Position numbers and translations under genes: made by a program
In this document: positions 53,984 to 63,126 of the stretch, piece by piece
Position numbering within the stretch: position 1 is the first letter of the stretch
Layout of the letters: every line of letters begins with the position of its first letter
The notes under the pieces: generated by a model
Told to the model about the DNA's origin: nothing
Databases searched by the model: none
The model's input: the letters and a program-made list of their open reading frames with translations, nothing else
Origin: Clostridium beijerinckii
GTDB lineage: Bacteria; Bacillota; Clostridia; Clostridiales; Clostridiaceae
DNA: 64,000 bases
Assembly (NCBI RefSeq): GCF_018223745.1
Contig: NZ_CP073653.1
Coordinates: 3,004,001 to 3,068,000, forward strand
Direction of reading: 5' to 3'

Positions 53984-55423
53984 TTAAAAATAAATATCAG
54001 AAAATTCAACATTAATGGCATTTACTAATCCATTATCTGAAGATATAAATGCTCTATTTTTCTCCTCAAATGTAACTTCTTTAATAGGTAGCGTTATTGT
54101 GAATTTACTGCCAATTCCTAATTCACTTTCTACCTCAATGCTTCCTTCTAATATTTCTACCAACATCTTTACTAATGCTAAACCAATCCCACTACCTTCT
54201 GCCTGTCTTGAAAGATTATTATCAACTTGTCCAAATCGTTCAAAAATCACTTCACGTTTATCTTCTGGAATCCCTACCCCAGTATCAATCACAGCAATTG
54301 ATACTGTTTTATTCTTCATATTTTCTGTAATCTCAACAGTTATCCTTCCACCTTCTGGTGTGAATTTTATTGCATTTGATAAAAGATTCAAAATTATGCG
54401 TTCATATTTTTCATCATCTATTGAAGTATTTATGCTATATGTATTAGTTTTAAATCCAAACATAATCTTTTTTTGATCTGCATATATTTTTATAGATTCT
54501 GCAATCAATTGTGTTATAAATACAATATCTATGTTCTTTTGGTTTAATTTAAATTGATCTGCTTTTAACTTGGTAATATCTAACAAGTTATTTACAAGCC
54601 TCAACTGCCTGAAAGCATTTCGCTTTATGCTTCCTATTAAGTTTTTGACTGATTGAGGAATCTGATTAATATATACCTGTTCAATCAATTGAATAGCTGA
54701 ATAAATTACATTTATTGGTGTTTTAAATTCATGAGTAATAAGGGTTATAAATTCATCTTTCATCACAAGGTCTTTTTCTAAAAGCTCCCTTTGCTTTTTT
54801 TCCGATTCATATAATAGTTCTTTTTGCTTATTAAGCTTACGATTTTGTTTTCTAAGCAATAGTTCTCGTTCTATGGCATCAACTACAGTAGTTAATGTCA
54901 TTAGAAAAAATGGATTATGAAGTATAACAGCCGTCATTATACATATAGTTCCAAGTAAATTATCATCATCTGAATAGTGAAATGGTACTCCATAACATGC
55001 GCTCTTCTGTAAAGAATTATGATAATGATCCTTTCCTATTATCTGTATTGGATGATTTTGCTTAAGAGTCAAACTAACAACATTTGTTCCCATATCCTCC
55101 TCGCGAAATTGAATACCTGGCTTAACTCCAAATTCAAACATTGTTTCTCCTATAGCTTCGTCCCCAAGAATTTCTAATAAATACCCGTTCTCATCAGTAA
55201 TAGTAACTAATATAGGAGTACCTTCTAAAGATTTAATCATTTTATTGCCAAAAAATTTAACAACATCTAAAACTTCTTTATATATATCTTTCTTTTTAGC
55301 TAATTCTAATTCTGATATAGCATTAGGAGACACTCTAGGTTTGTTGGGATCTAATCCTAATTTTCTACACTTCTTTTTTGATTCTATAATATAATCGGCT
55401 TCTTGTTCATCTATATCTTGCAA
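53984..55423 (-). CDS. histidine kinase with AcoR-like GAF sensor domain
   Basis: 479 residues from a TTG (55421-55423) nine bases after GAGGAGG; a farther upstream TTG would overlap that site. Residues 1-190 resemble the GAF sensor of AcoR/DhaR-type activators (RVSPNAISELELAKKK, FREEDMGTNVVSLTLKQN, YHYSDDD-type end GVPFHYSDDDNLLGTICIM). A coiled coil and HisKA follow, with phospho-His at about 231 in FITLITHEFKTPINVIYSAI. The HATPase has LLSNAIKFTPEGG, DTGVGIP and GSGIGLALVKML. Cytoplasmic. It is immediately upstream of the flavoenzyme gene, whose expression or substrate it may sense. No response regulator is adjacent. Confidence 0.88.
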   Translation of the reverse strand: MQDIDEQEADYIIESKKKCRKLGLDPNKPRVSPNAISELELAKKKDIYKEVLDVVKFFGNKMIKSLEGTPILVTITDENGYLLEILGDEAIGETMFEFGVKPGIQFREEDMGTNVVSLTLKQNHPIQIIGKDHYHNSLQKSACYGVPFHYSDDDNLLGTICIMTAVILHNPFFLMTLTTVVDAIERELLLRKQNRKLNKQKELLYESEKKQRELLEKDLVMKDEFITLITHEFKTPINVIYSAIQLIEQVYINQIPQSVKNLIGSIKRNAFRQLRLVNNLLDITKLKADQFKLNQKNIDIVFITQLIAESIKIYADQKKIMFGFKTNTYSINTSIDDEKYERIILNLLSNAIKFTPEGGRITVEITENMKNKTVSIAVIDTGVGIPEDKREVIFERFGQVDNNLSRQAEGSGIGLALVKMLVEILEGSIEVESELGIGSKFTITLPIKEVTFEEKNRAFISSDNGLVNAINVEFSDIYF

Positions 55424-56021
55424 CGTATATTGCCTCCTCAAAAGAAAACTTTAGTAATTTATGTATATCGATTCACTTTTTTACATAATTTACCCAACTA
55501 TTATATCACTAAGTTTCTATTATCGGAATATTTATTCTAATTAATTTCATAATTTACAATTAATTCATATACATTTTATATTTCACGTTTTTAAAATCGC
55601 AAAAAAATGTAAAATTGTAACCAATATTACATAAAAATTATTCAAATTAGCAGAAATAATTTTTCAGCTATCTTTACTATTTTCATAATTCATAATAATT
55701 GTCTTTTAGAAAATCTTTTAATGCATCTTAACCCTATATCTAATAAAAATTGTTACATTGTTAACTTCTTTTGTTTCTAACTTCTTAACTTTTTTCCTTT
55801 TTAAATTGTAAAAAAGTTTTATTTTAAAAAATGTTCGTTCAAAAAAACATTTATTTGTGACTTGCTTTTAAACGCTTTGATTTATCATATAAAAATATTA
55901 CTATTATTTAACTTAATCCATCAATCACAAATAAAATAAGTGTAAATGCTAATCAATTTCTTAATTAATGGTTGAATATATTAATTTTGTATAATAGTAA
56001 AATGAATATTATGTAAATTAA
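55424..56021. other. intergenic region upstream of the secreted-protein promoter
   Basis: No gene is seen. It contains the upstream region of the kinase gene, with a TATAAT on the minus strand near 55500, and dispersed repeat R3. The rest is AT-rich. Confidence 0.4.
55759..55862 (-). repeat. dispersed repeat R3 (copy 3 of 3)
   Basis: It contains TTGTTAACTT, CTTCTTAACTT and then TTTTTAAATTGTAAAAAAGT, as in R1 with a small length difference. After the core it diverges from R1 and R2. It is not next to a gene end, being about 340 bp from the kinase start and 600 bp from the next gene. Confidence 0.5.
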
Positions 56022-56050
56022 TTGATTGTTTTCCATTATAGGGATATAAT
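56022..56050 (+). promoter_or_regulatory. promoter of the long-leader transcript
   Basis: -35 TTGATT (56022-56027), 17-bp spacer, -10 TATAAT (56045-56050). Initiation about 7 bases later would give a 5' leader of about 415 nt containing the hairpin array. Confidence 0.6.
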
Positions 56051-56132
56051 TAATTGTATGATAAAAAAGACAAACTTAGTCGAATTTAAATATTATTATC
56101 TAAGTTTCATATACCAAAGGAACTACAAATAA

Positions 56133-56410
56133 AGCTAATACCATACTATTCTTGGCTAAGTTCAAAGAACCAAATGTGATAAATGAAATTAAGTCACTTA
56201 CTCGACTTAACTAAGTTGTAGCAAGCAAAATCAATTTCAAAGGAGACTGAATCTCTGAGGTTGTTAGCTAAATACGAGTAACCGAATATAGTAAAGGAGG
56301 TTAAGTCGCTAAGCAACTTAACTAAGTTCTAAAAACCAAATATCAACTTCAAAGGAGGCTGACATCCTGCGGTTGTCAGCTAAGTTCGAGAAACCAAATG
56401 TAAAATTTGG
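56133..56410 (+). repeat. tandem array of hairpin modules in a 5' leader
   Basis: Five degenerate units of about 50-60 bp, each a hairpin followed by (C)TAAGTTCnAnnAACCAAAT and often AAAGGAG before the next. Stems: AGCTAA/TTGGCT (56133-56157), TTAAGTC/GACTTAA (56189-56210), a weak CTGA/TTAG (about 56247-56268), GTTAAGT/ACTTAAC (56300-56322) and GCTGACA/TGTCAGC (56358-56380). Stem sequences differ while pairing and flanks are kept. The array ends in a CCAAAT/ATTTGG hairpin (56394-56410), then TCACTTATCACTTATC repeats. Confidence 0.7.
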
Positions 56411-56414
56411 ACTC

Positions 56415-56442
56415 TCACTTATCACTTATCACTTATCACTTA
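56415..56442 (+). repeat. 7-bp tandem repeat ahead of the secreted-protein start
   Basis: Four near-perfect copies of TCACTTA in a row between the hairpin array and the ribosome-binding site (GTTAGGGGG). Its copy number could vary by slippage and change leader spacing. Confidence 0.6.
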
Positions 56443-56472
56443 TTAAGTATTTAGTTAGGGGGAAAATTATCA

Positions 56473-57723
56473 ATGATAAACAAAAAAGTTAGTAAATTAT
56501 TAGGACCAGTTTTTGGAATTATGGGATTCATGTTAACCATGAGTGCATTAGAAATGCCAGCTTTAGCAGCTGATAATGTACAAGCAATTTCTTCTTACAC
56601 AAGTAGTACAACTTCGGCTGCTGCTACTTATAAAGATTATTCAGTTGATATAAATAAGAGCGTTATTCAAAATGGATTAAAAGTAACATTAGTAAAGGCA
56701 ACGGTAACAAAGCATAAATTAAATGCAGTAATTAAAGTAGAAAGCATACAACCTTTTGATAAAACTAAAAATGATAATTCGATAATTCAATTACTTTATG
56801 GTGAAACTCAACGAGGCGGCGAAAGCATGTCAACTGATTTTATAGATGATAAAACTCTATTAATTACTATAGATCAAGATACTCATGATGAAGAATTTCC
56901 TAAAAGCGGTGATTTAAGGCTCGATGTAGTATTTCCAAATTATAAAGTTAACATAGGAATGGATGCAAACGCAGATTTTTCAGGATTATTTAATAATATA
57001 ATCGAAAAAGATTTATCAACAAAAATTTCTGGGTCTGACAGGACTTTAGATAAATTAGAATCTGATGTTTTAGGAACAACAGTTACTTATAGTGAACCTC
57101 AAAAAGACCATGATGATAGGTATATGGATTCTTCAATGATCTTAAAGGTTGGAGATAAAATGTATAAGTTAAGATCCTCTGGAAGCTCTTCAGATGATAA
57201 AGTAATAAAAGGAAGATATGAATCAAAGACAGCTACTTATGATATTCTTAAAGACCAAAAAGATATAAGCCTAATACCTTTAACTTGTAATATAACTTGG
57301 GACGAATTTAGAAAAACACATGAAAATGGTAATAAAGAAGAAGATACAAATAAAGAAACAACTAATAATGTAACCTATTCAAAATCTTTCGATTTCTCTG
57401 ATGGAAGTAAAGGGGAAATATATAATATTGAAAGAAATGATAATACTGTAAAAGTATATTGTAAGGGAAGTTCAGAAAAGGCAAGTTTATTAATGGCAAG
57501 TAGCATGAGCATGTATTATCATTTTACAGAAGGTCAAGTTTATTACTCTAATTATGATAGCGATAAAAATATGAGTTTCTATAAAGATCCAAATGTTGCT
57601 CTTGGATATATCGTAGAGTTTAATAATGTAGAAAAAGATAAGGCATTAGATATAATTTCTAGAGATAATATAGAACAAATAGATAGATATAATCTAGGAA
57701 GTGAAATACAAATTTCTAAATAA
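56473..57723 (+). CDS. secreted DUF4179-like protein behind a structured leader
   Basis: 416 residues. The N-terminus is a signal peptide (MINKKVSKLLGPVFGIMGF, hydrophobic to about 33, ending in ALAADN). After a Ser/Thr linker, SVDINKSVIQNGLKVTLVKA (about 57-76) resembles DUF4179, a domain of sigma-linked surface proteins. The middle and C-terminal parts are beta-rich and acidic with no transmembrane anchor. No catalytic motif is seen. AGGGGG precedes the ATG. The roughly 415-nt leader with repeated hairpins suggests post-transcriptional control. No coupled sigma gene is present. Confidence 0.7.
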   Translation: MINKKVSKLLGPVFGIMGFMLTMSALEMPALAADNVQAISSYTSSTTSAAATYKDYSVDINKSVIQNGLKVTLVKATVTKHKLNAVIKVESIQPFDKTKNDNSIIQLLYGETQRGGESMSTDFIDDKTLLITIDQDTHDEEFPKSGDLRLDVVFPNYKVNIGMDANADFSGLFNNIIEKDLSTKISGSDRTLDKLESDVLGTTVTYSEPQKDHDDRYMDSSMILKVGDKMYKLRSSGSSSDDKVIKGRYESKTATYDILKDQKDISLIPLTCNITWDEFRKTHENGNKEEDTNKETTNNVTYSKSFDFSDGSKGEIYNIERNDNTVKVYCKGSSEKASLLMASSMSMYYHFTEGQVYYSNYDSDKNMSFYKDPNVALGYIVEFNNVEKDKALDIISRDNIEQIDRYNLGSEIQISK

Positions 57724-57737
57724 AATACTGAAATAAA

Positions 57738-57760
57738 GCAGTAGCTAATCAAGCTACTGC
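57738..57760. terminator. terminator between convergent genes
   Basis: Perfect 8-bp arms GCAGTAGC/GCTACTGC with a 7-nt loop. The plus side is followed by TCTATTC and the minus side by TTTATTTC. Confidence 0.6.
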
Positions 57761-57844
57761 TCTATTCTCCGTTTCACTGTTCTCTTTAACATTAAAACGT
57801 ATAATGCAATTGCATATCATAAAAAACTGCTTTATCTATATGAA

Positions 57845-59878
57845 TTATTCTGCATGCTTATACAAAATCACACTTTCAATATAATTTATATACCTTCTTA
57901 ATTCATTTGATTCTTCTCTAGTAATTTCTCCTGATTCATACATATTACGAACTGCTGAACGCTCTATATCCATGGCTTTAATTCTTAGTTCTTCCTTTTG
58001 TTTTATGCTTTCCTCATTATATTTAACTACGTTTCCTTTAAATCTATTAATCATGGTTCTGTAATATAGAATTACGTCTTGTGCAGCGTTTGATCCTTCA
58101 TGACTTCTTAGATATTCCTCTAAGGCTTCAATTGCAGCTTGAAAGGATTTTAATTGAATATCTTTTACTAATTTCAAATTATTTAGCTTGATTTCTTTCC
58201 TCTTTTTGAACTTTTTGTAAAAAATCTTCGTTGCTCTCGTTAATTTTCTTACAAGAAACATAGTATCTTGACTAGGATTTCTTAGAAAGACTTCTTCTCT
58301 ATAATCTAAAGATTTATCAAGTGCTTTAAATACTTGTTCATCAATCTCACTTTTACCCATTAATTCATTAATATATTTTCGTTCTGCCTTTAATGCTATT
58401 AATTGTATTTCAACCATTTCTTGATGATTAAAATTTTTCTCGACTGCGCTTGAGGTTTGCTCAAATCTAAGATTTTGAGATATACGTTTATATTCATGAA
58501 TTAATTCATAAGCTACTGATTCATTTTCATCATTTATTTCTGACTCAACAGCTTTAATACCAGCAAGTAAAAGTTTATTTTTGGCTTCAATTAGGTTTTT
58601 ATCCCCAATCTGTTTGTCTTCTTCTAATTCACCTTTACATAAAAACGGTAGAAATATTGTTGCGCATATTAATGTGAATAATATTACGCCAGCAGTTAAA
58701 AAAAGTATCAGTGAGCGTTCTGGAAATGTATCTCCGTTATCCAAGAAAAAAGGCATTGATAGAACTCCAGCCATTGTAACCGTACCTCTAACACCTGTTA
58801 AACTAGTTAATAGCGCTATTTTTACATTAGGCACTTCTATATTTTTACTTTTGCTTAGGAGATATTCATAGAAAGCTGAAATATAAGACCAAATAAAACG
58901 AATTGCCAAAATAACAAATCCAATTGCAATAACATATCCAATGGCCTTTAAATTTCCTATATTGGGATCAGCTATTGTTTCACTCATTGATAAGGGAATA
59001 TTTAATCCTAATAATAAGAATACAATTCCATTTAATACAAATAAAATAATGGACCATATATTTTCTGTAAGTACCTGCTCTTCCGCTATGCTAGTTTCAA
59101 ATCTTCTGCTGATAAGTGAATGAACAATACCTGCAACCACCACAGCAATTACTCCTGATGCGTGTAAAAATTCCTCAGTGATTATAAATATTACAAATGG
59201 AGCTAATATCTGCAGAAGGGAGTGAAAGACAACATCATTTATTCCCTCTTTACGCAAATTAAATCTTATTAATGTCAAGATCAAGGCAAAAATCACACCT
59301 AAGACTGCCCCTGCTAAAAATAAATATGAAAAATTTAAAATTGCATCTTTTAATGAGAAATAGCCTGTTACTACAGCAGTTATAGCGTAATTAAAGGCTA
59401 CTATACCTGATGCATCATTTATCAAAGACTCTCCTTTAACAAGATTTAGTACTTTTTCAGGTATATGAATTCTCTTTGCTATACCATTTACAGCCACTGG
59501 ATCAGTTGGTGATAAAATAGCTGCTAATGCAAAGGCAGCTGCAAGAGGAATTCCTGGTATCATCCAATGAATGAAATATCCTCCACCTATAGTTGTTAAT
59601 AAAACTAATATTAAAGAATTTCCGAATATTGAACGCCTCATTTTCCATAGCTCTTCTCTTGGAAAGTATTTCCCATCATTATATAAAATCGGCGCTACGA
59701 ATAAGAGAAAAAACCATTCTTCTTCTAATTCAAAAGAAGTATGTTTAAATGCAAATGCAATAATTACACCCAAAACAATTTGTGTCAAAGCTGTAGGTAT
59801 AGATGGAACATAGTGACTAATAATATTTGAAATCAATAAACATCCCATCAACAATAATATCGTCATTAGTAAATCCAC
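57845..59878 (-). CDS. CPA1-family Na+/H+ antiporter (NhaP/NhaK-like)
   Basis: 677 residues with about 12 membrane helices in the first 420 and a long charged helical cytoplasmic tail (about 420-677). Family motifs are ILSPTDPVAVNGIAKR (about 124) and KGESLINDASGIVAFNYAI with the ND ion-binding pair (about 149-167), plus LTGVRGTVTMAGVLSMPF. It exchanges Na+ or K+ for protons for pH and salt homeostasis. The tail (AVRNMYESGEITREESNELR) matches NhaK/YjcE-type proteins. Monocistronic. Confidence 0.9.
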   Translation of the reverse strand: MDLLMTILLLMGCLLISNIISHYVPSIPTALTQIVLGVIIAFAFKHTSFELEEEWFFLLFVAPILYNDGKYFPREELWKMRRSIFGNSLILVLLTTIGGGYFIHWMIPGIPLAAAFALAAILSPTDPVAVNGIAKRIHIPEKVLNLVKGESLINDASGIVAFNYAITAVVTGYFSLKDAILNFSYLFLAGAVLGVIFALILTLIRFNLRKEGINDVVFHSLLQILAPFVIFIITEEFLHASGVIAVVVAGIVHSLISRRFETSIAEEQVLTENIWSIILFVLNGIVFLLLGLNIPLSMSETIADPNIGNLKAIGYVIAIGFVILAIRFIWSYISAFYEYLLSKSKNIEVPNVKIALLTSLTGVRGTVTMAGVLSMPFFLDNGDTFPERSLILFLTAGVILFTLICATIFLPFLCKGELEEDKQIGDKNLIEAKNKLLLAGIKAVESEINDENESVAYELIHEYKRISQNLRFEQTSSAVEKNFNHQEMVEIQLIALKAERKYINELMGKSEIDEQVFKALDKSLDYREEVFLRNPSQDTMFLVRKLTRATKIFYKKFKKRKEIKLNNLKLVKDIQLKSFQAAIEALEEYLRSHEGSNAAQDVILYYRTMINRFKGNVVKYNEESIKQKEELRIKAMDIERSAVRNMYESGEITREESNELRRYINYIESVILYKHAE

Positions 59879-60023
59879 TTCATATCCCCTCCTCTGGTCT
59901 ATTTTAACTTATATGTTATTACTATTATACATGATAAAATTGCTCAACAATAACATTTTTTTATAAATTAGTATTTTAGGTATGTATCACATTTCTAGTT
60001 TGCCCTATAAATATAAAAAAATC

Positions 60024-60186
60024 ACAGGCGACTGTGGTTAAGTTCCGTATTGTGCTTCGCACTCTTTTCATTTAAGTTCCGTATTGTGCTTCGCACTCTT
60101 TTCATATGTGTAGATTTTTTTCACGCATCTGCCTTTTTGAATGCATGTGAGAAAAATCCGCACATCAGAAATAGCAGCTCCGCTGC
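60024..60186. repeat. hairpin cluster D with 34-bp tandem duplication
   Basis: In order: CACAG-GCGA-CTGTG (a GNRA-type loop, about 60023-60036), and two exact 34-bp direct repeats (60038-60071 and 60072-60105) each with TTAAGTTCCGTATTGT and the hairpin GTGC-TTC-GCAC. A 25-bp imperfect palindrome follows (ATGTGTAGATTTTTTTCACG against CACATGCAT on the other arm, 60106-60165), then GCAGC-TCC-GCTGC (60174-60186). The AAGTTCCGTATTGT to ATATGTGT block matches the right half of element C. No gene is supported here. Confidence 0.6.
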
Positions 60187-60293
60187 ATATAAGAACATTT
60201 TATACAGGCGAATAAGATTTCTTTTTAAAATGCCAAAACTATCCAAGTAACCTTTTTTAAGTTGCCCACAGATCTTACTGGAATATAAATACC

Positions 60294-61553
60294 CATATGT
60301 GTTGATTAACCAAAAAATAGAAGTGAAAATATATAAAAAATGAGGTCATTCTGTAGTAATATTAAAGTGCGAACCAAAATAATACTTAAGGAGAATGCCC
60401 TCATGAAAAATACTACCACTATATTTGATATATTTCAAACATTTTTAAGTGAAAAGGAAGTTGAAAAATTTAGTAAAATTTTAGAATATGTTGATACTGC
60501 AAGAAAATTCACATTATATGATTTAATAAAATTCTTTATTGCAGCAGCTACGAATGAATATAAGAGTTATAGGGATGGCGTTGAGCATATGGAATCAGTA
60601 GGGCTAACACCAGTTGATTATTCAACTATTTCTAAAAAAGCCTCTAAGGTAGATTACAAAATTTCTAAAACTTTATTTGAGATTATTGTTTCTAAATGTA
60701 ATCGTAGAATGCGAAGAATTCTAAATTTGCCAAAACAATTAATAGCAATTGATTCAACTACCGTGACCGTAGGTGAAAACCGTCTTAAATGGGCAAAATT
60801 TAATGGGAAGAAATCTGGAATAAAACTTCATATATCTTTAAATATTAATGACTTTACACCACAAAAAGTTATTGAAACTATTGCTAAAAAGCATGATGGA
60901 CCGATAGGTGAAGGTTTAATAGATGTACACTCTATTTTAGTTGAAGATAGGGCTTATGAAAATCATGAGAGATTTGATATGTTTAAAGAAATAAAACAAT
61001 CTTTTGTTATAAGAATAAAAAATAATACAATACTTTCAAAACCAAAGAAATTGAGAAGTTTAGGAGTAGTAGAAAATTCTTCTGTAATTCGAGATGTTAC
61101 ATGTTATTTAGGAAAAGAGACTAAAAAAACTCAAAATAGATTTAGAGTAGTTGAATTTACTGATTATTATGGTAAATCAGTAAAAGTGTGCACTGACCTA
61201 ATGAACATTACTCCAGAAAAAATAGCAGAAATATACAAGGAACGTTGGAAAATTGAAACCTTCTTTAAATTTATAAAACAAAACTTGAATGTAAAAAGAA
61301 TATTTGGAACAACTGAAAATGCTGTCTATAATCAACTTTTCATATCATTGATAGCTTATGTTTTGCTTCAATTTACTTATGTTGAAACGACTAAAAATTT
61401 AAAATATGTTAAATTATCACTAATTCAATTTGTAAGAAAATTGCTTAAAAAAAGTCTTAAGGTCGAAGTCTATATATCTATTAACTTATTTTTGAAAAAT
61501 ATCAAAAATAAGTTAATAATTTAAAGTAAAAATTTGGTTAATCAACACTTGTG
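60294..61553 (+). mobile_element. IS4-family insertion sequence with target duplication
   Basis: 1260 bp. The 21-bp terminal inverted repeats read CATATGTGTTGATTAACCAA (left) and CACAAGTGTTGATTAACCAA (right, reverse complement). They are flanked by the 9-bp direct duplication ATAAATACC (60285-60293 and 61554-61562). CA-tipped ends and a 9-bp duplication fit IS4-type elements. The exact duplication indicates a fairly recent insertion. It landed between hairpin cluster D and the pepA terminator and disrupts no visible gene. Confidence 0.9.
60403..61524 (+). CDS. IS4-family transposase
   Basis: 373 residues from the ATG at 60403 (AAGGAG upstream; the longer frame has no site). It has the DDE core of IS4 enzymes: first Asp in LIAIDSTTVTVG (about 110), second Asp in ILVEDRAYENHERFD (about 185), and Glu in the Y-(2)-R-(3)-E-(6)-K signature IYKERWKIETFFKFIKQNL (about 283). 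The C-terminal end is Lys-rich. All three acids are present and the frame is intact, so transposition competence is plausible. Confidence 0.92.
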   Translation: MKNTTTIFDIFQTFLSEKEVEKFSKILEYVDTARKFTLYDLIKFFIAAATNEYKSYRDGVEHMESVGLTPVDYSTISKKASKVDYKISKTLFEIIVSKCNRRMRRILNLPKQLIAIDSTTVTVGENRLKWAKFNGKKSGIKLHISLNINDFTPQKVIETIAKKHDGPIGEGLIDVHSILVEDRAYENHERFDMFKEIKQSFVIRIKNNTILSKPKKLRSLGVVENSSVIRDVTCYLGKETKKTQNRFRVVEFTDYYGKSVKVCTDLMNITPEKIAEIYKERWKIETFFKFIKQNLNVKRIFGTTENAVYNQLFISLIAYVLLQFTYVETTKNLKYVKLSLIQFVRKLLKKSLKVEVYISINLFLKNIKNKLII

Positions 61554-61574
61554 ATAAATACCTAAAGAATAAAA

Positions 61575-61605
61575 AACTTACTAGCTTTTTAGAAGCTAAT
61601 AAGTT
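61575..61605 (-). terminator. terminator of pepA
   Basis: Arms AACTTA-TAGCTT and AAGCTA-TAAGTT with one mismatch, followed on the minus strand by TTTTTTATTC. It lies just outside the IS4 element. Confidence 0.75.
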
Positions 61606-61656
61606 CTATTTTCTAGAAGAAATTTAATAAAAACTGTTAGAGCGCTTTTACTGATC

Positions 61657-63126
61657 TTAATACCTATTCTTTGCTAAATAGTAAAGAGTCCTTACACCAA
61701 CTCCTGTACCACCTTTAGAACAATAGCTACTTTCCTTTTCAGTCCATGCTGTACCTGCAATATCTAAATGTAACCAAGGCTTATTTTGTACAAATTCGCC
61801 TATAAATAATCCAGCAGTAATAGTACCTGCATGCCTGCCTCCAGTATTTTTTAAATCTGCTATATCGGACTTAATAAGTTTTTTATAATCATCAAAGTCA
61901 GGTAATCTCCAAACTTTTTCATCAGCTTTAAGTGATGCGCTTTCTAACTCTTTATAAAACTCATCGTTATTAGATACTACAGCTGTTGTAGTAACTCCAA
62001 GTGCAACTAAGGCAGCTCCTGTTAATGTAGCTAAATCTATAACCTTATTAACTTTTTCCTTTTCAATTATATAATGTACCGCATCTATAAGAGTAAGTCT
62101 TCCTTCTGCATCTGTATTTAAAACTTCAATGTATTTACCAGCCATAGAACCAATTATATCTCCTGGTTTATATGCTTTGCCAGATATTAAATTTTCACAT
62201 GCAGCAATTACTCCTACAACATTTATCTTTAGCTTTTTCTTTGCTATAGCACTTATTGCTCCAATAACTGATGCAGCTCCACCCATGTCTGATTTCATTG
62301 AATCCATGCTGCTAGTTGGCTTGATAGAATATCCACCTGAATCATAAGTGACTCCCTTTCCAACTAGACCTAATATGTCGTCCTTTTTGCTTTCATCTCC
62401 AAAATATCTCATTACAATAAGTCTAGGAGAAAGTTCTGATCCTTTAGCTACTGATAGGAAAGATTCCATTCCAAGTTCATTAATTTTCTTTTCATCGAAT
62501 ACTTCAACTTCAAATCCATATTTGTTTCCAGAGCCAATAACCTTTTCTGCAAGAGTTTCTGGATATAGTACATTAGCTGGTTCATTAACTAAATCCCTTG
62601 CAAATTTAGTTGTTTCAACAAGTATCAAAGCTTCATCTATATATTCATCTATTGAGTTTGGCTTTCCATTTTCATCAGTACAGATACTTACTTCAATTTC
62701 CGAATTTTCATTAGCTTCAGTCTTGTATTTGTCAAATCTATATTCTCCAAAACCAATTCCTTCAACCATAGACTTCGTAATATCTTCAACTGATAACTTC
62801 TTATTAGATGTCATATTTAATGCTATTTTTTTAGCTTTTAATTCAATTGCCTTTTTTATTGCCTTTCCAAAAGAACCTCTTATAATTTCTGTTGTCAACT
62901 CATCCTTGCTTCCAAGTCCAATAAATATTATGTCTTGAACTCCACTTTCAACTACATTGGTAGCCACACATATTTCTCCAGCATTACCTTTAAATTTATT
63001 GCTTTCTTTAAAATGCTTATATATCACTGTAAGCTTTTCATCTTGCAAATCTTTATTTTCACTATAAACCGGAAGCATAACCAAGTCAGCTTCATTAGCT
63101 TTAATTGTATTAATTTTAAATTCCAT
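61657..63126 (-). CDS. pepA: leucyl aminopeptidase (M17)
   Basis: 489 residues, the family's length. The variable N-terminal domain covers about 1-165. The catalytic domain includes [17 protein letters not shown] (Lys and first Asp, about 255-271), [13 protein letters not shown], the [13 protein letters not shown] signature (Asp, Glu, Arg, about 335-350) and [13 protein letters not shown]. It is a hexameric two-metal enzyme that removes N-terminal residues from peptides in the cytoplasm, and in some bacteria also binds DNA. Single gene with its own terminator. Confidence 0.93.
   Translation of the reverse strand: MEFKINTIKANEADLVMLPVYSENKDLQDEKLTVIYKHFKESNKFKGNAGEICVATNVVESGVQDIIFIGLGSKDELTTEIIRGSFGKAIKKAIELKAKKIALNMTSNKKLSVEDITKSMVEGIGFGEYRFDKYKTEANENSEIEVSICTDENGKPNSIDEYIDEALILVETTKFARDLVNEPANVLYPETLAEKVIGSGNKYGFEVEVFDEKKINELGMESFLSVAKGSELSPRLIVMRYFGDESKKDDILGLVGKGVTYDSGGYSIKPTSSMDSMKSDMGGAASVIGAISAIAKKKLKINVVGVIAACENLISGKAYKPGDIIGSMAGKYIEVLNTDAEGRLTLIDAVHYIIEKEKVNKVIDLATLTGAALVALGVTTTAVVSNNDEFYKELESASLKADEKVWRLPDFDDYKKLIKSDIADLKNTGGRHAGTITAGLFIGEFVQNKPWLHLDIAGTAWTEKESSYCSKGGTGVGVRTLYYLAKNRY

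Noticed and set aside
56133..56410. CRISPR array or T-box leader
   Set aside because: Repeats vary in their stems, are contiguous without unique spacers, and no cas gene or T-box motif is present.
60038..60105. CRISPR-like direct repeat
   Set aside because: Only two exact units with no spacer between them, so it is a simple tandem duplication.
62348..62938. 196-codon plus-strand ORF
   Set aside because: It lies wholly antisense to pepA, whose protein is strongly conserved; Ser/Pro/Phe-rich content is typical of an antisense shadow.
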